Assembly: GCF_947623445.1 (NCBI RefSeq)
Contig: NC_135241.1
Span: forward strand, 24,988,501-25,052,500
Length of the DNA: 64,000 bases
Origin: Clavelina lepadiformis
Taxonomy: Eukaryota > Chordata > Ascidiacea > Aplousobranchia > Clavelinidae
Direction of reading: 5' to 3'
Part shown: positions 9,264 through 20,600 of the stretch, piece by piece
Layout: every line of letters begins with the position of its first letter
Position numbering within the stretch: the first letter of the stretch is position 1
Notes under the pieces: model-generated
Told to the model about the DNA's origin: nothing
The model's input: only the letters and a program-made list of their open reading frames with translations
Databases searched by the model: none
Made by a program: the position numbers and the translations under genes

Positions 9264-10276
9264 TCGTGTTGTCCTGTACATGTCAGTGGCACGAAAATAT
9301 CCTGTATTTCCTCAAATGTTGATGAAAGTGATGCAGAATGAAAATCCTTTTAAAACTGATTTAATTCAAGTTAAAAATAAGCACAAAGGCAACAACGATG
9401 CTACAGAGACTTTATCTCTTCTTGAGAGCATCATGATGAAGTGTGTGAATCAGGATCCATTAAAGCGGTCGTCGACGTTCGAGATACGGGATCAACTTCA
9501 ACAGCAACTGAAGGGCATCAAACACACATTTAACATCACAATTAATATCATTTAATGACTACGTCTGGGATCTGTCGTTCACATTTGTACAATTCTCTAC
9601 TTTATTTTCACTAATTTTAGATGAACCAGAACATTTTGCTGATTCAGGAATAGACGAAGAACAAACGGTTTCTGGGAAGAGTCTTTCAAATCCCACCATA
9701 AAAGCAAGACCAAAGGAAAAACCGAAACCAGCTCCTGGTTAGCGGTTCATTATTAATTAACTAAATAATAATTGAGTGTGTTTTGAAGAAGAAAATCTGA
9801 ACAGATTCCCATTGAAATATCGGTTGCCGATTTCATATGAAACCTAATGCATATGCAAAGTGAAAACAAACACCAATAATTTTATTGACAAACCGTTCGG
9901 TTGCAAAAAAAACTGTTTATTGTGGCCCTTTTTTACAAAACTGTTTTCAGAAATTATGTTAACATTTTTATTGTGGCCGGTTTTACCCAACCCAGGCTTG
10001 TCTCAGAATGACCGGTTTTAACTGTGTCTAGCATTAGATGCTGGCACACACCAGGTAGTTTATATTTGGTGTAGGGCCGTAATGAAACGTCAGTTTTGCA
10101 CATCAGTTATATGTTTCTTTATTAATGATTGTTTCGAATGTTACAATATGTTAATGTTTAACTCTTTTACAGGCTATGACCACATCCAAGCACGAAAACG
10201 GGCAATAAATAACTTGTTGAGTCAAAACTGCTCTCGCTTGTCAAGGCAACTTCACTTGCTCACGACCAAGCAGTAA
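9264..10276 (+). pseudogene. Protein-kinase C-lobe gene remnant, copy 1
   Basis: Three exons join in frame: 9264-9514, 9621-9737, 10173-10276 (stop TAA 10274-10276). The first begins RVVLYMSVARKYPVFPQML, which resembles the F-helix region of Tyr/Ser-Thr kinases (pattern FGVVLYEMVARKYP). It ends CVNQDPLKRSSTFEIRDQL, the typical C-lobe end (C.. DP..R.S..EI). No ATP-binding, HRD or DFG part is visible upstream within the window, so only the last third of a kinase domain survives. The following exons encode an acidic linker and a basic helix ending in TTKQ. The first intron would need a GC donor (AAGG|GCATC). After the TAA another 63-codon frame stays open and is conserved in copy 2. It may be a truncated pseudogene, or the end of a gene whose 5' part was lost by rearrangement. 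Confidence 0.5.
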
Positions 10277-10496
10277 CTTTGGGATCTGACATCATCAAAT
10301 TGGTAGAAGCTCTTCTGCAAAAGCAGTTCTCCATTGTGCTGATTAATCTGCTGGAAAGTGTAAGTTTCTTACACAAGTGGATCGAACAACCTGATGCTAA
10401 AATAGAGTTGGTTAGACAATATATTCGGAAAGCAGGTGACTGCGTCATAATACCCCACGCTCAACTCTGAAAGAAAACAGTATTTTCTAAACTGCT

Positions 10497-10565
10497 GTTG
10501 AGTAAATATGAGTAATGTATTTATTATGTATTTAAAAATGAATAATGTGCTCGTATTTACTCAAC
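10497..10565. repeat. Hairpin-forming inverted repeat
   Basis: The arm GTTGAGTAAATATGAG (10497-10512) pairs with CTCGTATTTACTCAAC (10550-10565), 16 bp with one G-T type mismatch and a 37-base loop. A third partial copy follows at about 10572. It is conserved near 35892-35961. It could be a 3' end structure of the kinase-like gene or a small mobile-element relic. Confidence 0.55.
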
Positions 10566-10679
10566 TGTTGTTTAGTAAATACGAGTAAAGTATGTTGCCC
10601 TCTTGTTGGTGTTAGAATGTTTTCTAAAGTATCTTTTGTTTTAGATATATGTTTTTTTATATGAATATGTTAACTAATA

Positions 10680-11094
10680 ACAACATCCGGCTTATTCTCT
10701 TGTTTGAGAAAACTTGCATAGAATGAGGCAAAGATTCTTTTATTCAAGTTTATTTCAATCATCGACTCTTGAAGAGACAACCTAAAACACACATCAGTAG
10801 ATTCAGCATCAAAATACATCTAACTTATGTAAAACACAATGACTTTTAAATTGTTTCACAATAGACAACGACTTTAGCTAGGACTGAATGTTTATATCAA
10901 AACCTTGCGCTTCTTGTGTTGAGCAAAACCAATTGAATGATGAGGGTTGTCGGAAATCTTACTCAATGGATTTACTTTGAGTGCCGCAGGCTTCTCGTTG
11001 GCTGAAAGCATCCGCAGATCTATGTTTAAGTCAACATCGTGAACACCAAAAGGATCTTAGGACATGTGCTTTGGTTGTGCAGCGACAGTTGCTA
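10680..11094 (-). pseudogene. RTF1: Rtf1 3'-end fragment, copy 1
   Basis: The 3' UTR and the last about 65 codons of an Rtf1 copy on the minus strand. The C-terminal signature (GVHDVDLNIDL... KKRK) matches the complete copies at 13048, 23149 and 48449. An in-frame TAG/TAA-type stop interrupts HMS|DPFG. The fragment ends abruptly at GTTGC near 11094 and is joined to sequence that normally lies about 1.3 kb upstream of Rtf1. It is therefore an Rtf1 unit with a large internal deletion. The fragment at 36060-36491 has the same junction. Confidence 0.85.
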
Positions 11095-11590
11095 TTTCAT
11101 GCTCCACTAACTATCAAATATGTTGTTCCAAATCGTTCGATATTGCTCATTCAACGACCTATACATCCATTATTTTGATTAATTTAAGACCAAGTTGAAA
11201 ATAAGCAAAGTGTTTGACCCGCTTGGAATAACCAGCGTTGTATTGCACCAGACCATACAATATGGTCGCCATGATGAGAAAGTATAACAACCGCATGCAA
11301 GTTCCGAACCCACAACAGCAAACTTTCGTTTGTTTAATTTGTTCAAAGTAGCTTGCTACAAATACTGCTGATGTCATAGATGTCAATAGATGGAGATTTT
11401 GCGTTTCTACAAATACTTAAATTAACTTTTCGTACACTTTGAATCGTCATTGATAACCTTATAGCAAATTACCCCAAAACATAAAAATATTTACAATTTT
11501 CACAACTATTTGTTCAACGCTTTTCAAAAGTAAAATCTTCATTTCAAATAAAAGCGTTTCAGTGGTTACAAGCGTTTAAAATGCGTACAT
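11095..11590. repeat. Repeated Rtf1-upstream segment (U-type)
   Basis: Begins TATTTCATGCTCCACTAAC and runs to about 11590. It has close relatives at about 16100-16590, 26200-26410, 36491-37000, 51493-51980, 54018-54420 and 55510-55720. No convincing coding capacity. It is part of the duplicated unit, not a defined transposon (no terminal repeats seen). Confidence 0.7.
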
Positions 11591-11596
11591 ATATAG

Positions 11597-12850
11597 CTTG
11601 TGTGTGGCTGTGGAGCAACCAACTGTTGTTATGTCGCAATAAAGCAATTTTTATGGACGCAAATCTGAAGAGTTGAAAGTACAAGATGTTCCCACTTAGT
11701 AAGTTCGCACGACCACAAAACATAGACACCACCTAAATTATGAATTGAAAAATTAACACCACGCAAACGTTTCTAGAAATATGCAAAGAAAGGGTAAATA
11801 CAGGAACGCAAAGTTATCAAACACAAAAGTTAAGCATAATGCGCTAAATTCCATTGATTAGGGTAGAGGAGATGCAATCTAGAACGAAGTTTTGAAAATG
11901 ATCTGAATCGAAAAAAATTAAAATGAAGTCTTTCGCTTAAAACCTTCCCATTTGGAAGAAACTTTATCAGGTTTTAACCAGGATGCAAAAATTGAACATC
12001 AAGGATTAAAACACGGCAGTAAACGATCTCAGGGATTCCAAGGAGTTAAAAACACCAATTGGAGTATATTAATGAAGAAATTCAGTTTGACATGTTCAGA
12101 ATTTGACTGATTTCCGCATTGAAATTAGACATTTAAATTTAATCGACGTGTCTTCTAACAATGACATTTTATAATTTACACAAAAATCAGTGACGTCATA
12201 AAAATTTGTAAGAATCAAACGGATATGTCTAACAAACACTTTCAATAGCCTGCAGGTAAGCAAGTTGACTGCGTTCTATCGTTATTTCTAACATATCTTT
12301 TGGATATCTGCAACGATATAGATTCAAACTCCTGGTATTTGAGAAGATTACAAGCAGCTGTTAATCGTTGTATTTAATTCACAATCTCTGATTGTTAAAA
12401 TAATAATTCAACAAGATGCAAAAATGTCGGTGGTGGCTCGGGTAATTGTAGTCTTGTCCAATGTCCTGAGACCCAGCATTGGTGGGAGCCCTTTAATTTT
12501 TAAAATTTTAGTTTAAGCGCATATTTGCCGAGTTTAGCTTTATGCTCTTCAACACCTTAATGTTGGTCTAATTAGACTAACCAGTTGTTTTATTGTTTAA
12601 TCGATAAATAATTGCGCAAGTAACCTATGTTTAAGATAACAGCGTCAGCGTCGTCAAACTACCGACAACCATCAGTGTAATATTGCGTTGATAAGTAAAA
12701 TTGTGAATAGTTAGCATACAGTGGCGTATTCAGGGATGCGTAGAAGGCAAACCTTAGGTTTGTGAGTGAGTATCGCCCAGTTCTTTTCACTGTATATTAA
12801 CTTATAAACTGCGTCATAACTAATGTTAACTAATAACAACATCCGGTTTA
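11597..12850. repeat. Spacer S between F-box/LRR 3' end and Rtf1 3' end, copy 1
   Basis: About 1.25 kb with no gene. It is nearly identical to 21698-22930. Parts recur at 41392-42341 plus 47867-48240 (split there by the P element) and at 60165-60421 (cut by the LTR element). The uninterrupted CCTGAGAC at 12465-12472 is the empty site of the P element. Confidence 0.85.
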
Positions 12851-13047
12851 TTCCCTTGTTTGATTAACCTTGCGTAGATTGAGGCAAAGATTATTTTATT
12901 CAAGTTTATTTCAATCATCGACTCTTGAATAAACAACGTTAAACACACATCAGTAAATTCAGCATAAAAATAAATCTAACTTACGTAAAACACAATAAAT
13001 GTAAATTTGTCTTACAATAGACAAGGAATTCAGCTAGGACTGAATAT

Positions 13048-14806
13048 TTATATCAAAGCCTTACGCTTTTTGCATTTAGCAAAACCAATTGAATGATGAG
13101 GGTTGTCGGAAATCTTATTCGAAGGATTTAGTTTGAGTGCCGCAGGTTTCTCGTCAGCTGAAAGCATCTGCAGATCTATGTTTAAGTCAAAATCGTGAAC
13201 ACCAAAAGAATCTTCGGACATGTGCTTTGGTTGTGCAGCGACAGTTGCCATGTTGCTTGGTTCAGCATCAGAATTGCTTTCTGACGAACCGGTGCCGTAA
13301 CGTTTGTCTATTTGCTGGAGGAGACTTTTTTTCTGCTTCCCATCTTTTGTGTTGCACATGAGGAGTGGTTTGCATTTTTTTCTTGTGAATGGGTCGGCCT
13401 CGTTGTTCCGCGGATCTTTCCACTCTTCCTTGTAAGCCTTCACCTTCTGCAAGTTGTGCGATTTAATTCCTTTATTTATGTAAGTGGTCCCGGCCAAATG
13501 ATTCTGTCTCTGATTGTCCAGTTGAGTGGCGCGTTCTTCCAAATCCTTCAACACATCAACGAGACGAGCCGCCTCAACTGTATCATCCCGCTCCAGGGCG
13601 ATATCTATCTGCCTCATTATGTCGGTTTTACTCCTTGCATAATTAATTGGAGTCTTTCGGAATCGACTTTTTTCTTTGACGATGCGATCGATGTCGGTGT
13701 CTTTGAAAATGTAGGATTGTGCTTTGTTGATAGCGGCTTGCTTCTTTTTGATGTCATTGAAGGTTGGAAGAGATTCGCCCGCTTCTTCCATTGCTTGCTT
13801 CCATTTGAAGAATTCAGAATCCGTGAAATTGGAATTGGAAACAAATTCAAGTCTGAAGACGTGCGTTTGCTGACCGTGCTTCAGTCTGAAACCCAAGTTT
13901 GTTCGAACTTTACCCAGTTGATAAATTTTGGCAGTTTCAACAACATCGACTATTTCAGCCATTCGATAAACCGGCTTGCTTTCATAATTGCCGATTCCAA
14001 TGCGGACGTAACATCCCAACACAACTTCACTAAACATTGGAAGATAAAACCATCTTTCCAACCTGAATCTTGACAATCGAATGGTTGAAACCTTGTCCTT
14101 GCTCAGCGGAGGTTGCATTGTAACGATGTTATCTTGACCGTCTTCGTCTGATGTGTGAGAAAGTTCTTTATGAAACTTAGTATCGGTAGAACTGGGAACC
14201 GTTGCGACAAGTCGACTCCTCGTCATCGGCATTTCATCATCACCATCGTCCGAGTAAACAGCACTGACTTTCAATTTTGTCTTTACGACTTTGTTCTTCT
14301 TTCGTTGTCTTTCCGCTTTCAGCTTTTCTAAAGCTTCGTTTTCTTTTCTCTTTTTCCATGATTCTCTTCCTGTGGGAAGCGTCCGGCAGAGAAGAAGAAG
14401 AACTCGAGACAAATATTTTTTGCTTCTTTCTCTTCTGTTGGTATTTTTCTCCTTCTGCTCGCCGTTGTCCAAGTAGAAGCTTCTTTTCGAGTTCGAATCG
14501 TTTTTGCAGAATTTCTCGTCGTTCTAATCTGTTATAAAATTCGAGCTCGCGTTCTTTCTCCGTCATGTTCGCCAATCGGCAACGATCCATTTCATCTCCG
14601 ACCAGATCCGAATCGTAACCGTCATCAAATTTCTTTCTGAGTGCTTCTTCCTCGAGAGAGTTTGTTGTCGTTGTCCGCATTTTTGGTTTCGACGAAGTGA
14701 TGCCGCTCATTCGATGATTTGCTGAAGATGAATCTATTTGAAGAAAATCTTCACTGTCAGATTCATCTGAATCAGAAAAGAAGCGATTCTTTCTTTTGCT
14801 GCTCAT
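13048..14806 (-). pseudogene. RTF1: Rtf1 (Paf1 complex) copy A, frameshifted
   Basis: Intronless Rtf1 on the minus strand: start ATG at 14806-14804 ([20 protein letters not shown]), stop at 13048. Compared with copies at 23149 and 48449 it has one extra T in the run near 14350-14355, which shifts the frame between residues about 150 and 155. The N-terminal half (acidic Ser/Asp region, [33 protein letters not shown]) and the C-terminal half (Plus3 domain, coiled helix, GVHDFDLNIDLQ) are in different frames. Rtf1 is the Paf1-complex subunit that binds Spt5 through Plus3 and promotes H2B ubiquitination through its N-terminal half. Splitting the two parts should inactivate this copy. Confidence 0.9.
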
Positions 14807-15364
14807 TTCGTCACAAGTAAATTCCATGTCTTAAACGCAGGATATATTTGTACCAAAAGCTTTCTATTTACTGTGAAAGAAGAAAATTGTTCACAAACGT
14901 CAAGTTCTTGAAACCGTTTCACCAACGTGGGTTATTATAAGCTAACATGTTTTACTTTATTATAAGCGCAATACCCAGTCGCAATAGCGCAAAGTAAACC
15001 TATTTTTGGAAGGTAACAAATTATATACTGAACAATGTATTTAATGATTCAGCAACTCCATGAAATAATGTGGCATTTCCCAGAATCTGAAACATTTTCA
15101 TTTAAATTAGTAAACTTAGTTTAAGTTCGAACGATGCGAAACTAACTGAATCACTGAAGATCGAACTACTTTAAAAGAATCAATAAAACTAATATTTGGA
15201 AAATTATTTTAACCTGAAATGAAATGAGACTCATTACTTCAAATACAGCACCAATTTTCAACCATATTTATTGCTTCCTTTGTCGAAACTTTGGCTCGAT
15301 AGTCACGATTATGCTCAACTTAAATAACGTTCCTTGTCTTGTGCGTTGCTAAGCTGCTTGCCTT

Positions 15365-15721
15365 CTACTTGAATGTGAAGCAACTGTGTGAGTTACAGAA
15401 TAATTTATAGTGCGATTTCGGACTTTCATTGACGACAACGAGAAAAAATGCTAACCACCTGAGTTTAAGCGGAGATAATAGTGCGAGGTGGGCAAGGTGT
15501 GAAGAACAATTACAAGTGCGCAAGTGCAAATAAGCTTCGATCTGAAATCCCGTCAGGTCAGATAAGATGATTTCACGACCGTAACTTTTATCAATTTTAG
15601 AATGGAGTCGCATCAACACAATAATCGCCAACAGAAAAACAACCTCTATCAAGAAAAACAGTTTTAGAAGATGTTGTTTTTCCTTAGCGACGATAAAGAG
15701 GAAAATGTAACAACGTTGCAA
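15365..15721 (-). CDS. Small conserved frame of unknown function (uncertain)
   Basis: 118 codons on the minus strand. The core, HSKIDKSYGREIILSDLTGF followed by a Cys/His/Leu-rich stretch (CNCSSHLAHLALLSPLKLRW), stays open in three further copies (25543-25734, 50806-51042, 53332-53556), with mostly substitutions and no frame breaks in that core. The ends differ between copies. I recognise no family. It could be an exon of an Rtf1-linked transcript, a relic of a mobile element, or chance conservation in a recent duplication. Confidence 0.2.
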   Translation of the reverse strand: MQRCYIFLFIVAKEKQHLLKLFFLIEVVFLLAIIVLMRLHSKIDKSYGREIILSDLTGFQIEAYLHLRTCNCSSHLAHLALLSPLKLRWLAFFLVVVNESPKSHYKLFCNSHSCFTFK

Positions 15722-16999
15722 ACGATAAATCGCTGGTCAAATCGTGAAAACATGTGAGGACAAATGAAAATGTTCACGAATGGATGATTAACACGAAACA
15801 AAGTTACTTAATTCTACAATTTGCACGAAAAGGTGTTTCCTGTTCGAATGTTTGCTTCTTAACAAACAAACTTAATTGTTTGGAGGAATAAAATTCTCGG
15901 ATTTGTTTTTCACAGTGAATTTTGCATAAATTTAATATTTAAAATCTTCTGTTAAAATGTGGCTTTTTGCGGGTCTATCATTTTGTGAGTTGTAGTTTTT
16001 TAATGATAGACATTTAGATCCGCTTTGATTTCTATGCATCTATTGGCTTACTCATAGTCCAGTCCTTATAAAGATAAATAAGCTGCTCATATTATGTTAT
16101 TTCATGCTCCACCAACTGTCAAGCATGTTGTCCTACCTCGTTCAATATTGCTCATTCACCGACCTATGCATCCGTGATTTGGATTAAGTTAAGAGAAAGT
16201 TGAAAACATGCAAAGTGTTTCACCTGCTTGAATTTCTCCGTGAATAACCAGCGTTGTATTGCACCAGACCATACAATATGGTCGCCATGATGAGAAAGGA
16301 TAACAAACGCATGCAGGACCCAAACCCACAAAAACAAGCTTTCGTTTGGTTGTTTGTTCAAAGTAGCCTGCTACAAATATTGCTGATGTGAATAGATATA
16401 CAAAGACCTTATTTCAGTTTTCATACCCTTTGAATCGTCATTGACAACCTTGCAGCAAATTACCTCGAAAAATGAAAATATTTACAATTTTCACAACTTT
16501 TTGTTCAATATTTTTCAAAAGTAAAATCTTCATTTCAAGTAAAAGCGTTTCAGTTGTTAAAAGCGTTTAAAATGCGTACATATGGGTTAGTCATATAATG
16601 TCTCAAACCAAACATGACTTTAAGTCCCTACAGTTTGTGCGAAAATTTTAGGGTCGGTTTTGAAAGCGACTTAGAATTTTGAATCAAATTAAATATTTCC
16701 ATTTTATTGTCAGGGACGTATTTTTTTATCAGCAAAAACGTTTGAACTCGGCGTCGACGCTTCTGCCTGGCAGCTTCCAGCACATTTCAACCAGTTCCTG
16801 GTTTTTCTTGATTTTGCGTGCTCATGGCAATTGATCCACCGCAGAGTTGTTTAGAGTCTTTGTGATTTGGTGTTTTTATAACAACTGTAAAGCTTTCTGC
16901 AGACAGTCAGCACTTATAGGAAAGTTGCAGAAAAAGATGTTCATTAATCACCTTAAGTTTGAGTTAAGCAGAATTGCTTGCAAGTAAAATCCGTCATTT

Positions 17000-17185
17000 A
17001 TGAAAACATTTGTAATTTGTGTTGAAATATTTGTCAGCAAGTTGTTCCACGACTGCTATGAGTTGCCTGGTAATAGACATCATGTCCGAGAAATGACAAA
17101 AGACAAGCAAACAAAACTTGAAAACAAAAAAATGTCGAAAATGACAGACAGATTTGTCGCATGTAGAGTTTGTGAAGTCAAATAG
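17000..17185 (+). CDS. Small conserved frame upstream of F-box gene (uncertain)
   Basis: 61 codons (VEIFVSKLFHDCYELPGN, then a Lys-rich end). It is related to frames at 27267-27401, 54818-55006 and about 56100-56290, each 0.4-1.5 kb upstream of an F-box/LRR start or start relic. Differences include an in-frame codon gain. It may be part of a 5' leader or an upstream exon. No domain recognised. Confidence 0.2.
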   Translation: MKTFVICVEIFVSKLFHDCYELPGNRHHVREMTKDKQTKLENKKMSKMTDRFVACRVCEVK

Positions 17186-17633
17186 CTAAGAGTTTGAGAC
17201 CAGGTTGATGTTAAACATATTTAAACTTTTCAAGCTACAAACCTGAAAGTGCGGTGTTGATTGCTTTACTTGCGCATTATTCCTATTACATCTTGGTTCG
17301 ATTATTACTTTTGACTCTAACTCGACCATTTAGTGTTCTTGGATTTTACATTTGGTTATGAGCATTATGAGAAGGTTTAACATACAGACGAGTTGACCAA
17401 ATCATTATTTTGTTAGGGCAGAAAGTGTTAACAAATATATAACATAGACAGCAAACACATTTCGTTCGGTCTCTGATGAATTAAGTTAGTGGTCGAATGT
17501 TTATTTACTTGATAGAAACATAGAATTTGTTGTTTTAAATCTGGAAAAAATTGAAAATATTCAGTAAATGTTTTTAAGCAAAATATTTATTTTCTTGATC
17601 AATTAATTTTACAGTTTAAAATAAGGTAAACTT

Positions 17634-20600
17634 ATGGCGGGTTCCGCTTCTGATCGCTCTAGTGGAGAATGTGCAAGTGATGTCAATTGGATGAAACTTC
17701 CTTCGGAACTTTGGTTGGAGATTTTCAGTTATTTGTCTCCAGTAACCATTCTCAATGTAGTTGCCTTCGTTTGTCGTAAATTCAATTCACTGTCATTTCA
17801 TTTTTCATTATGGACAGAAATGGACGTGAGAAACTGGGTTGGACCTATAATAAATCTGGTACAGAATCTCTTATTACTGTTTTTACTAGATGCGGATGCG
17901 TTGAATTTTGACGAAGGTTTTGCTACTCTTCGATTATATTCAAGATTCCTTCATTGAGTACCTCTCGTCAGTGATCGATCAAGTTTCCGAACATCTGCGA
18001 TCTCTTTCATTTTGTCAAATCACTGGAAACTTTGTGTTTGGTTCAGATAAACGATGGACGTTTTACAAGTTTTCAAACATTGTCAAGTTGGAAATAACAA
18101 AATGTGATTGTGTCACGGCTCAAATCCTGGAAGAAATTCGATGCAACTGTACAAAAACTGAAACCCTTATTCTTAGCGAATGCAGGTAAATGCATTTGAT
18201 AAAACAATGACAATCTAGTTAAAGTGTAAATGATCACAAAATCTGTGACTGCGTCATCAGTTACCTTTAAATAAAATAAATAGCTTAATTCGATATCACT
18301 TTCAAATCACTTTGAATTATTGTGAAAGTTTGTTAATTGTCTATCAATCTAAATTTACTATTTAGTATTGGTGACGACAGCTTTTTTCTGAAGTGTCATA
18401 TTTGCAGTAACGTCGATGATGAAGCCATGAATGTTGTGAGCAAATTTGAGCATCTTAAAATACTGAACATCTCGGAATGTTATCAAGTTACTGATGAAGG
18501 TGTTAATTTCATTGCTGATATGCCTTGTCAGATTTTGCATTTTCTTAGCTACGACGTCCAACAATTTAGCGATAGGTAACACATCTTGTCAGGAAGATAT
18601 TTATTGCAATATTTTAAGTTAGCTTGTTGTCAGTATGAAATGTACGAAAACATTTTGATACATGATCATAAGTTAAGCAGATAAACGTTTATTTTGTACA
18701 GAAGTATAGTGAAACTCGTCACCAAACAAACTAAGATTGAGTTCTTAGTTCTATCTGGAGATAACTTGACCGACTACTCTGTGATTGATGTTTGCCATCG
18801 TCTTGAAAACTTAAAGAATTTCCATATGTATGATTGCACAAATCTTACTGATAGAAGCATCTATGCGCTGTGTGGGAAAGTAAGGTATAAATAAAGATAT
18901 ATTTAAGATTTTTTTGCTATTCGGTTGAATCAATTCACCATTAAAGTTGAATTGAACTACAATAATGCAACCTGTTTAATTTAAGTGCAATATGTTTCTT
19001 GTAGATTGGAATGCTTGTATTTGCAAAGAGCAACAAATGTTTCTACCCAGGCTATTAATCATTTGTTCCGAAAGAAACCTCGGTTGAACTTGACGGAACT
19101 TTCCATCTGCTTTACAGACGCCGTTCTTGATGAAACAATATATGCAATAATATCTGGGTAGGATTATGTTTTATCTTAAAATCTTAAACAAGACCAAGTA
19201 ATCTGCGGCGTGTTCTTCATTTCTATAAAATATTTTATGTCTGAAATTACTTTCTGACATCCATATTATTTGAAGGATATAGTCACAAGCAATATTGATG
19301 TGTACTTGTAACTGTAATGTATGTACGCTGTAGTGGTAAATGTGTAATAATTTGTGTAAAGTTTATTAACTATTACATGTTTTTCTCGTAAATATTTTGC
19401 CAGATATCCTCATCTTGAGAGCATTGAACTTAGCTTTTGCATCCAAGTCACCGATGAATCGGTCGAAAAACTCATCAAATCATGCAGGTATGTTAAGTCT
19501 CAAATTCTTTTGGCTTTTTCAGCATAACATATTGTAATAACAACTTTTATTTTTAGTTTACTTCCATCCGTAATATCTTTAAAAGCACAGAAATTTTGTG
19601 CCAACGTTTGGCGAGTTTACATTAAACAATAAGGAAACAAAAGAATAAATTAACAAATTGAAAACGCTTCGACATCGCATCGTTGTTTTGGTGGCGCAGC
19701 GGTTAAAACGCCTGGATTGTGATGTTATAGCTAGAAATCTATTCTTAGATCACGCTGAAACGTCCTTGCACAGAAAATAAGCAAATAAACAAATTCGAAT
19801 AAAGATGTCAAAAAGATTTTAAAATTGAAAATTGAAACTGCGAGAATAATTAGTTGACCAAGGGTCGAAATATAACTTATTTGCGCAGCGATATAATTCA
19901 TCATGTTGGTCGATTTTGAAGGCGTTGTATCCTTAAATATTTGTACCGTTTTTTAACTGCTTTAGTTTAAAGCACGGGTTTACTGATTATTTGTTTGGTT
20001 TGTCAAACTGAAGATATTCAGCTTAAATGTTTGCTCCGTATGTCGGGAAAGTTTGTGACAATTTCATCCTTAAAACGCAAATAAGCTCGATAAGGTTTGA
20101 GCAGTGAGGCGCCGTTGATGACTTTGAGAAAGACGTTTTGCAATACGACGATAATAATTATTCTTACGCTAACAATTCAATTATATTGGTCTTGATTGAT
20201 GAAAGCATTCGGCACTTTCTTTGATAAACACAAAAAGGCTTGCCAATCACGACTTGGAACAGCGTAGGAAAGATTACTTAAATGCACACAATAGAACTTG
20301 TGCAAGTTCCAATAAGTAGTTGACAGTAACATTATTAGCAACGGTAACATATTTCACCCTTAATTTTCAAATTTCCACCCTGCTTTATTATTTAACATAA
20401 TCTTTTAATTATACTTATTTTTATTTGCAGAAAACTAGAGGTGGTTTGTTTACATGGACTGACAAATTTAGAAGGCGACTGGCTTGCGGAAATTGACCAT
20501 TATTTGCCGAAACTGCGTTGTCTCGGGATGGCTTTTTGCAGCGGCATTTCTGAAGAAAAAGTCAAACATTTCTTGTTGCGGTAAGATATTTTTTTGTTAT

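Larger units (their letters stand above)
14807..17633. repeat. Rtf1-upstream / F-box-upstream spacer (U), copy 1
   Basis: 2.8 kb between divergently arranged Rtf1 and the F-box/LRR gene; it recurs upstream of each F-box copy. Within it are the Rtf1 5' flank (to about 15100), a minus-strand frame (15365-15721), the repeated TTATTTCATGCTCC segment (about 16100-16590) and a small plus-strand frame (17000-17185). If both flanking genes are transcribed, this is a shared promoter region. I see no clear TATA box or other defined site. Confidence 0.7.

Noticed and set aside
13312..14073. 253-codon plus-strand frame, repeated at 23413-24174
   Set aside because: Antisense shadow of the Rtf1 coding strand; Rtf1 homology is clear on the minus strand and the plus frame has no recognisable domain.
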